From Acidimicrobiaceae bacterium (GTDB lineage Bacteria > Actinomycetota > Acidimicrobiia > Acidimicrobiales > Bog-793), in NCBI GenBank assembly GCA_025463965.1, contig JAODBN010000139.1, forward strand, positions 1-8,459: a stretch of DNA of 8,459 nucleotides. Direction: 5' to 3'. Made by a program: the position numbers and the translations under genes. Positions within the stretch are counted from its first letter, which is position 1; each line of letters starts with the position of its first letter. Shown piece by piece: positions 5,658 to 8,459 of the stretch. Under the pieces are notes generated by a model. That model searched no databases, was not told the DNA's origin, and saw only the letters and a list, made by a program, of their open reading frames with translations.

Positions 5658-6113
5658 ATGAGTTGGAAGCTCGACAACGGTCAGATTCAGTTGACGAACC
5701 TGAGCCACGTCGGAATCGCCGTGCGGGACGCTGAAGCGACGGCCGTCCTGCTCTCCAAGACGTGGAACATCGGACAGCCGGAGGTCTTCGACTATCGGCC
5801 GACAGCAGACGAGATGATCTCGGGCGAGCCATTCGGGGTCCGTCTCGTCTTCATCAAATTCGGGCCTCTCACTCTCGAGTTGCTCCAGCCGCTCGATGAC
5901 AAGTCCATCTGGTCGGAGTTCATCGCCGAGAAGGGCGAAGGCATTCACCACATTGCACTTGGCGTATCCAACTATGACGAGATGGTCGAGACCTTCAAAG
6001 CTCAAGGTCATCCGATGCTCGTCGGAGCCGTGTTCAACGGCTGCCGGTGGTGTTACTTCGATACCTCCCCAGGGGGAACGGTAATCGAGTTCCGGGAGGA
6101 GTATCCGCGCTGA
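5658..6113 (+). CDS. VOC-superfamily (glyoxalase fold) metalloprotein
   Basis: This 151-residue cytoplasmic protein has the vicinal-oxygen-chelate fold found in glyoxalase I, methylmalonyl-CoA epimerase and related lyases. Two beta-alpha-beta-beta-beta units are visible, opening at LSHVGIAVRD (15-24) and GIHHIALGVSN (95-105). The expected metal ligands are in place: His17, Glu74 in LELLQP, His98 and Glu144 in TVIEFRE. The layout resembles methylmalonyl-CoA epimerase more than glyoxalase I, but the reaction cannot be assigned. ATG 5658 is chosen because GGAGG lies 5 bases upstream; earlier in-frame starts run back into dhaL. It follows the dhaL stop by 43 bp on the same strand, so it probably belongs to the kinase operon and acts on a hydroxy-ketone, aldehyde or thioester intermediate of the same pathway. 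A short CCACG-N9-CGTGG stem (5626-5644) precedes the RBS. Confidence 0.85.
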   Translation: MSWKLDNGQIQLTNLSHVGIAVRDAEATAVLLSKTWNIGQPEVFDYRPTADEMISGEPFGVRLVFIKFGPLTLELLQPLDDKSIWSEFIAEKGEGIHHIALGVSNYDEMVETFKAQGHPMLVGAVFNGCRWCYFDTSPGGTVIEFREEYPR

Positions 6114-6159
6114 GACGGCGCATTCGTTTGAGACTTCGGCGGCAGCAGGAACCCTTCTC

Positions 6160-7977
6160 TCAAGACCCGTGCGTCGGAAGGTCCAGCGTCACCCCCGACC
6201 AGTCGATCACCGACGGCTCGTTGTCGGGACGGAGGTACGGGGCGTCGTTCTGCGTGATCTGGAGGACGATCGTGTCGCCCACCGGGAACACCCAGTCGTT
6301 GCCGTAGAGGTACGTCTTCAGGACTCCGGTGGCGGGATCCCCGGCGGCCGTCGAGAGCCAGTATTCGCCGCGGGTGACGAGCGTCTTCGAGCCATCCGGC
6401 TTCTGGTCCCAGAGCTTGAACGCGACCGTCGCGTCCTGCCCGGTCAGCGTGTACGGCAGATGCACGGTCGGAAGGCCGAGCAGGTGCTCGCCGGTCGACG
6501 GGAACGAGTAGTACGCGGCGCCGGGGTCCGTGGTGTTCGCCTCCTCGGTGCGGCAGCCGCTGTTCGCGATGGGGTCGCTGTCGGCGCCGTCGGCACCGTT
6601 CGGATCGGCCGATGACGTCGTCGCCGCCGTGGTCGACGTGAGCTCCACGTTCGAGCTCGCCAGCGAGTCCCACGCTCCGGCGATCGTCGCCGGCTGGGCC
6701 GTCCCACTGCACTCCGTCTGGAGTGAGTACGCCTGCTTCGGCGGCGCAAGGCTCTTCTGTCCCAGGACGTTCGCCGCGAGGAACCCGTACGCGAGCGTAT
6801 TGATCCGCTGCCACTGCCATGCCGGGTTCTGCGCGTTCGAGTGGCCGACGTCGCCGAACACCATCTGGATCGGATAGCTCGGATCGGCCGCCTTCAGCTT
6901 GCGGAACATCTGCAGCGTCTGCACCACCGGGAACAGCGGATCGGTCCAGCCCTGAACCGACAGCACCGGCACCGGGCGCACCGTCCCGGCCTGCAGCGCA
7001 GCGAAGTAGTCGGTCGCCTCGAAGGCGTCGCGGTACCGAAACGACTCGACGGTCGCCTGGAGTCCCGGGTCGATGCTCGGGTCGTATGGCTCGCCCTGCT
7101 GCTCGCGCTGGAGCTGCTCGTCGAGGTTCGTCCCGAAGTCGGCGGGATTCTCGTCGTAGCGGCCGTTCGCCTCCGCCCGGCCCACCGCCCACAACCCGGC
7201 GACGTAGCTCTCCTTCGGGATCCCATACGGGGTCTCGTGGTTCGCAGGCTGGTCGACGGCGAGTGTGGCCCGGCCGTTCGGAGCGAGGGAGTCGAGCAGG
7301 TCTGTCCACCCGTACATCGGCACGCCCGCGGCGAGTTGCAGCGTCGTGCCATTCGGGCTCCGCCACGGCAGCGACGTCGCGAGCAGCCAGGTCTGGCCGC
7401 CGCCGTACGAGTCGCCCGTCGACGCCAGCTCCTTCGGGGCCGCGATGCCGGCGTCCACCAGCTTGCCGAGCAAGGTCTGCGAGTCCAGGGTCTCGAAGCG
7501 CCGGTCGGCGATATGCGTGTAGCCGTTCGGCGTGCAGTTCGCGTCTTGATCGGTCACGCCGCAGGACTGCTGAAAGCCACGCGCGGTGTAGTTAACGACC
7601 ACCCACCCCTTGGACGCGAACCACACGTTGTTCCAGTGCCACGAGCCGGCGCCGTCGCCCGCCGTCGTGTCGGACTCCCAGAAGGTCTTGTCCTGGGACC
7701 AGCCGTGGAGCATCACGAGCGTCGGGGCGGCCCGCGTCGCGTTGAGCGGTATGGAGATGTCCGTGTCGAGGCCGATCCCGTCGAAGCTCGCGATCTTTCC
7801 GGAGCACTTCACGTACGTGACGTTGTCCGAGGTGGTGACGTTCGAGCAGGAGAGGCCGAGCTTGCTGGCGGCGAGCTGCGCGAGCGTCGGCGGGGCCGCC
7901 TTGGCCGGTGCACCCACCGCCAGGACGGACGCGAGGACGACGAGTAGAGCGAGCAGCTTCGAAGCAGGCGACAGCAT
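6160..7977 (-). CDS. Secreted CocE/NonD-type serine hydrolase, X-Pro dipeptidyl-peptidase (S15) family
   Basis: This 605-residue protein is an exported alpha/beta hydrolase of the S15/CocE group, whose members cleave N-terminal X-Pro dipeptides or carboxylic esters. A signal peptide (basic start, hydrophobic 8-22, AKA cleavage site near 27) is followed by TLVMLHGWSQDKTFW (86-100), with the oxyanion-region HGW. The nucleophile elbow GDSYGG has Ser190, GWTDPLF gives Asp346 and GDVGHS gives His379, a complete triad. Residues from about 480 form the beta-rich C-terminal domain typical of the family, ending near GVTLDLP. A low-complexity Thr/Ser/Ala/Asp stretch (446-468) links the two. Six cysteines after the signal peptide (44, 58, 139, 148, 423, 475) could pair outside the cell. 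ATG 7977 is supported by GGAGG 9 bases upstream and by the signal peptide. It is convergent with the VOC gene (46-bp gap) and divergent from the gene at 8065. Substrate unknown. Confidence 0.88.
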   Translation of the reverse strand: MLSPASKLLALLVVLASVLAVGAPAKAAPPTLAQLAASKLGLSCSNVTTSDNVTYVKCSGKIASFDGIGLDTDISIPLNATRAAPTLVMLHGWSQDKTFWESDTTAGDGAGSWHWNNVWFASKGWVVVNYTARGFQQSCGVTDQDANCTPNGYTHIADRRFETLDSQTLLGKLVDAGIAAPKELASTGDSYGGGQTWLLATSLPWRSPNGTTLQLAAGVPMYGWTDLLDSLAPNGRATLAVDQPANHETPYGIPKESYVAGLWAVGRAEANGRYDENPADFGTNLDEQLQREQQGEPYDPSIDPGLQATVESFRYRDAFEATDYFAALQAGTVRPVPVLSVQGWTDPLFPVVQTLQMFRKLKAADPSYPIQMVFGDVGHSNAQNPAWQWQRINTLAYGFLAANVLGQKSLAPPKQAYSLQTECSGTAQPATIAGAWDSLASSNVELTSTTAATTSSADPNGADGADSDPIANSGCRTEEANTTDPGAAYYSFPSTGEHLLGLPTVHLPYTLTGQDATVAFKLWDQKPDGSKTLVTRGEYWLSTAAGDPATGVLKTYLYGNDWVFPVGDTIVLQITQNDAPYLRPDNEPSVIDWSGVTLDLPTHGS

Positions 7978-8052
7978 GGTTTTCGTCCTCCAGGGTCTCG
8001 GGTGCGCTCCGGCGAGTACCCGCGTTGGGCGAATCGAACACCTCCGACGAAT

Positions 8053-8058
8053 TAGGCT
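8053..8058 (+). promoter_or_regulatory. Candidate -10 box of a leaderless transcript
   Basis: TAGGCT fits the actinobacterial TANNNT -10 pattern and ends exactly 6 bases before the GTG at 8065, the spacing at which transcription would start on the initiation codon itself. No strong SD precedes that GTG; only AGG at 8054-8056, within the same element, could serve. No -35 box at good spacing was found. Confidence 0.35.
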
Positions 8059-8064
8059 CACTGC

Positions 8065-8459
8065 GTGGCCCGCGTCCTCGTCATCGGCCCCGGCGACATG
8101 GGGGCGCGGATCATGGCGGGGCTCGCATGCACGCCGGGCGTCCACGAGCTCGTGCTCGCCGGAGTGCCGGCCGCCGCCGGTGAGGACGCCGTCGGCATGG
8201 TGCAGTCGACGACCGACGTCGCGGCGCGTTTCATCGTCGCCGACTGCACAGACCAATCAGCGGTCGAAGCGCTCCTGGCCGACGGCAACACGGACGTGAT
8301 CGTCCAGTGCGCGTCGCTGATGTCGCCGTGGGCACTCGTCGGCCGCACGGACGACGTCGCCCGCGCGATCGGCTCGGCGGGGCTGGCCGTCATGCTGCCA
8401 ATGCAGCTGCCGGTCGTCCGCGCGGTGATGTCCGCCGTCCGCGCGACGGGTTTTGCCGG
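8065..8459 (+). CDS. Rossmann-fold NAD(P)-binding protein, N-terminal part
   Basis: The first 131 codons of a dehydrogenase-like protein run off the window end. It opens with a beta strand and glycine loop, ARVLVIGPGDMGARI (GxGxxG, residues 8-13), then an alpha helix and a second strand VHELVLAGV. An aspartate-bearing strand FIVADCTD and a fourth strand TDVIVQCAS follow, the order of a classic Rossmann fold. The layout recalls saccharopine-dehydrogenase-like or homoserine-dehydrogenase-like N-terminal domains, but the catalytic half is missing and no function is assigned. GTG 8065 is chosen because the fold begins at once and upstream codons add nothing. It is divergent from the secreted hydrolase gene with an 87-bp gap that must hold both promoters. 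Confidence 0.75.
   Translation, partial: MARVLVIGPGDMGARIMAGLACTPGVHELVLAGVPAAAGEDAVGMVQSTTDVAARFIVADCTDQSAVEALLADGNTDVIVQCASLMSPWALVGRTDDVARAIGSAGLAVMLPMQLPVVRAVMSAVRATGFA

Noticed and set aside
6114..6159. Bidirectional terminator between the convergent VOC and hydrolase genes
   Set aside because: No convincing stem or T-tract could be found in the 46-bp gap.
6841..7947. 368-codon plus-strand open frame opposite the secreted hydrolase
   Set aside because: Arg/Val/Leu-rich antisense shadow; the minus frame has a complete catalytic triad and signal peptide.
7978..8256. N-terminal extension of the hydrolase to an upstream in-frame start at 8256
   Set aside because: It would overlap the divergent Rossmann-fold gene, bury the signal peptide and ignore the good SD before ATG 7977.
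1..8459. tRNA, rRNA, CRISPR array, transposase or insertion-sequence ends
   Set aside because: No tRNA-like fold, regular spaced repeats, transposase motifs or terminal inverted repeats were seen on either strand.

Overview
The window is GC-rich DNA that reads as Actinomycetota. The evidence is strong G/C bias at third codon positions, GTG starts, an alanine-rich Sec signal peptide, and purine-rich Shine-Dalgarno (SD) sites. A soil or aquatic lineage such as Thermoleophilia is a guess from the style of the proteins; no marker gene is present to fix the taxonomy.

Left half, minus strand (3533 down to 1): a branched-chain-amino-acid-type (HAAT family) ABC importer. In transcription order it has an exported substrate-binding protein (2304-3533), a LivH-type permease (1276-2157), and a LivM-type permease whose reading frame continues without a stop into a LivG-type ATPase (1270 to beyond base 1; the Walker A motif is the last thing visible). 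The gap between binding protein and LivH holds a perfect 19-bp hairpin.

Centre, 3534-3965: a divergent control region with no convincing gene. It contains back-to-back promoter candidates, a near-perfect direct repeat covering both -10 boxes, and several dyads.

Right of centre, plus strand: a tight operon of a DhaK-type kinase subunit (3966-4973), a DhaL-type subunit overlapping it by 4 bp (4970-5614), and a VOC/glyoxalase-fold metalloprotein (5658-6113). Several residues normally conserved in DhaK/DhaL pockets differ. The natural reading is that the importer brings in a small hydroxy-ketone or ketose-like compound, DhaKL phosphorylates it, and the VOC protein acts on a related intermediate. 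The substrate is unknown.

Right end: a convergent gene (6160-7977, minus) for a secreted S15/CocE-type serine hydrolase with a complete Ser-Asp-His triad. A divergent gene follows (8065 to the window end, plus) for a Rossmann-fold NAD(P)-binding protein that is cut off. These two look unrelated to the importer/kinase module.
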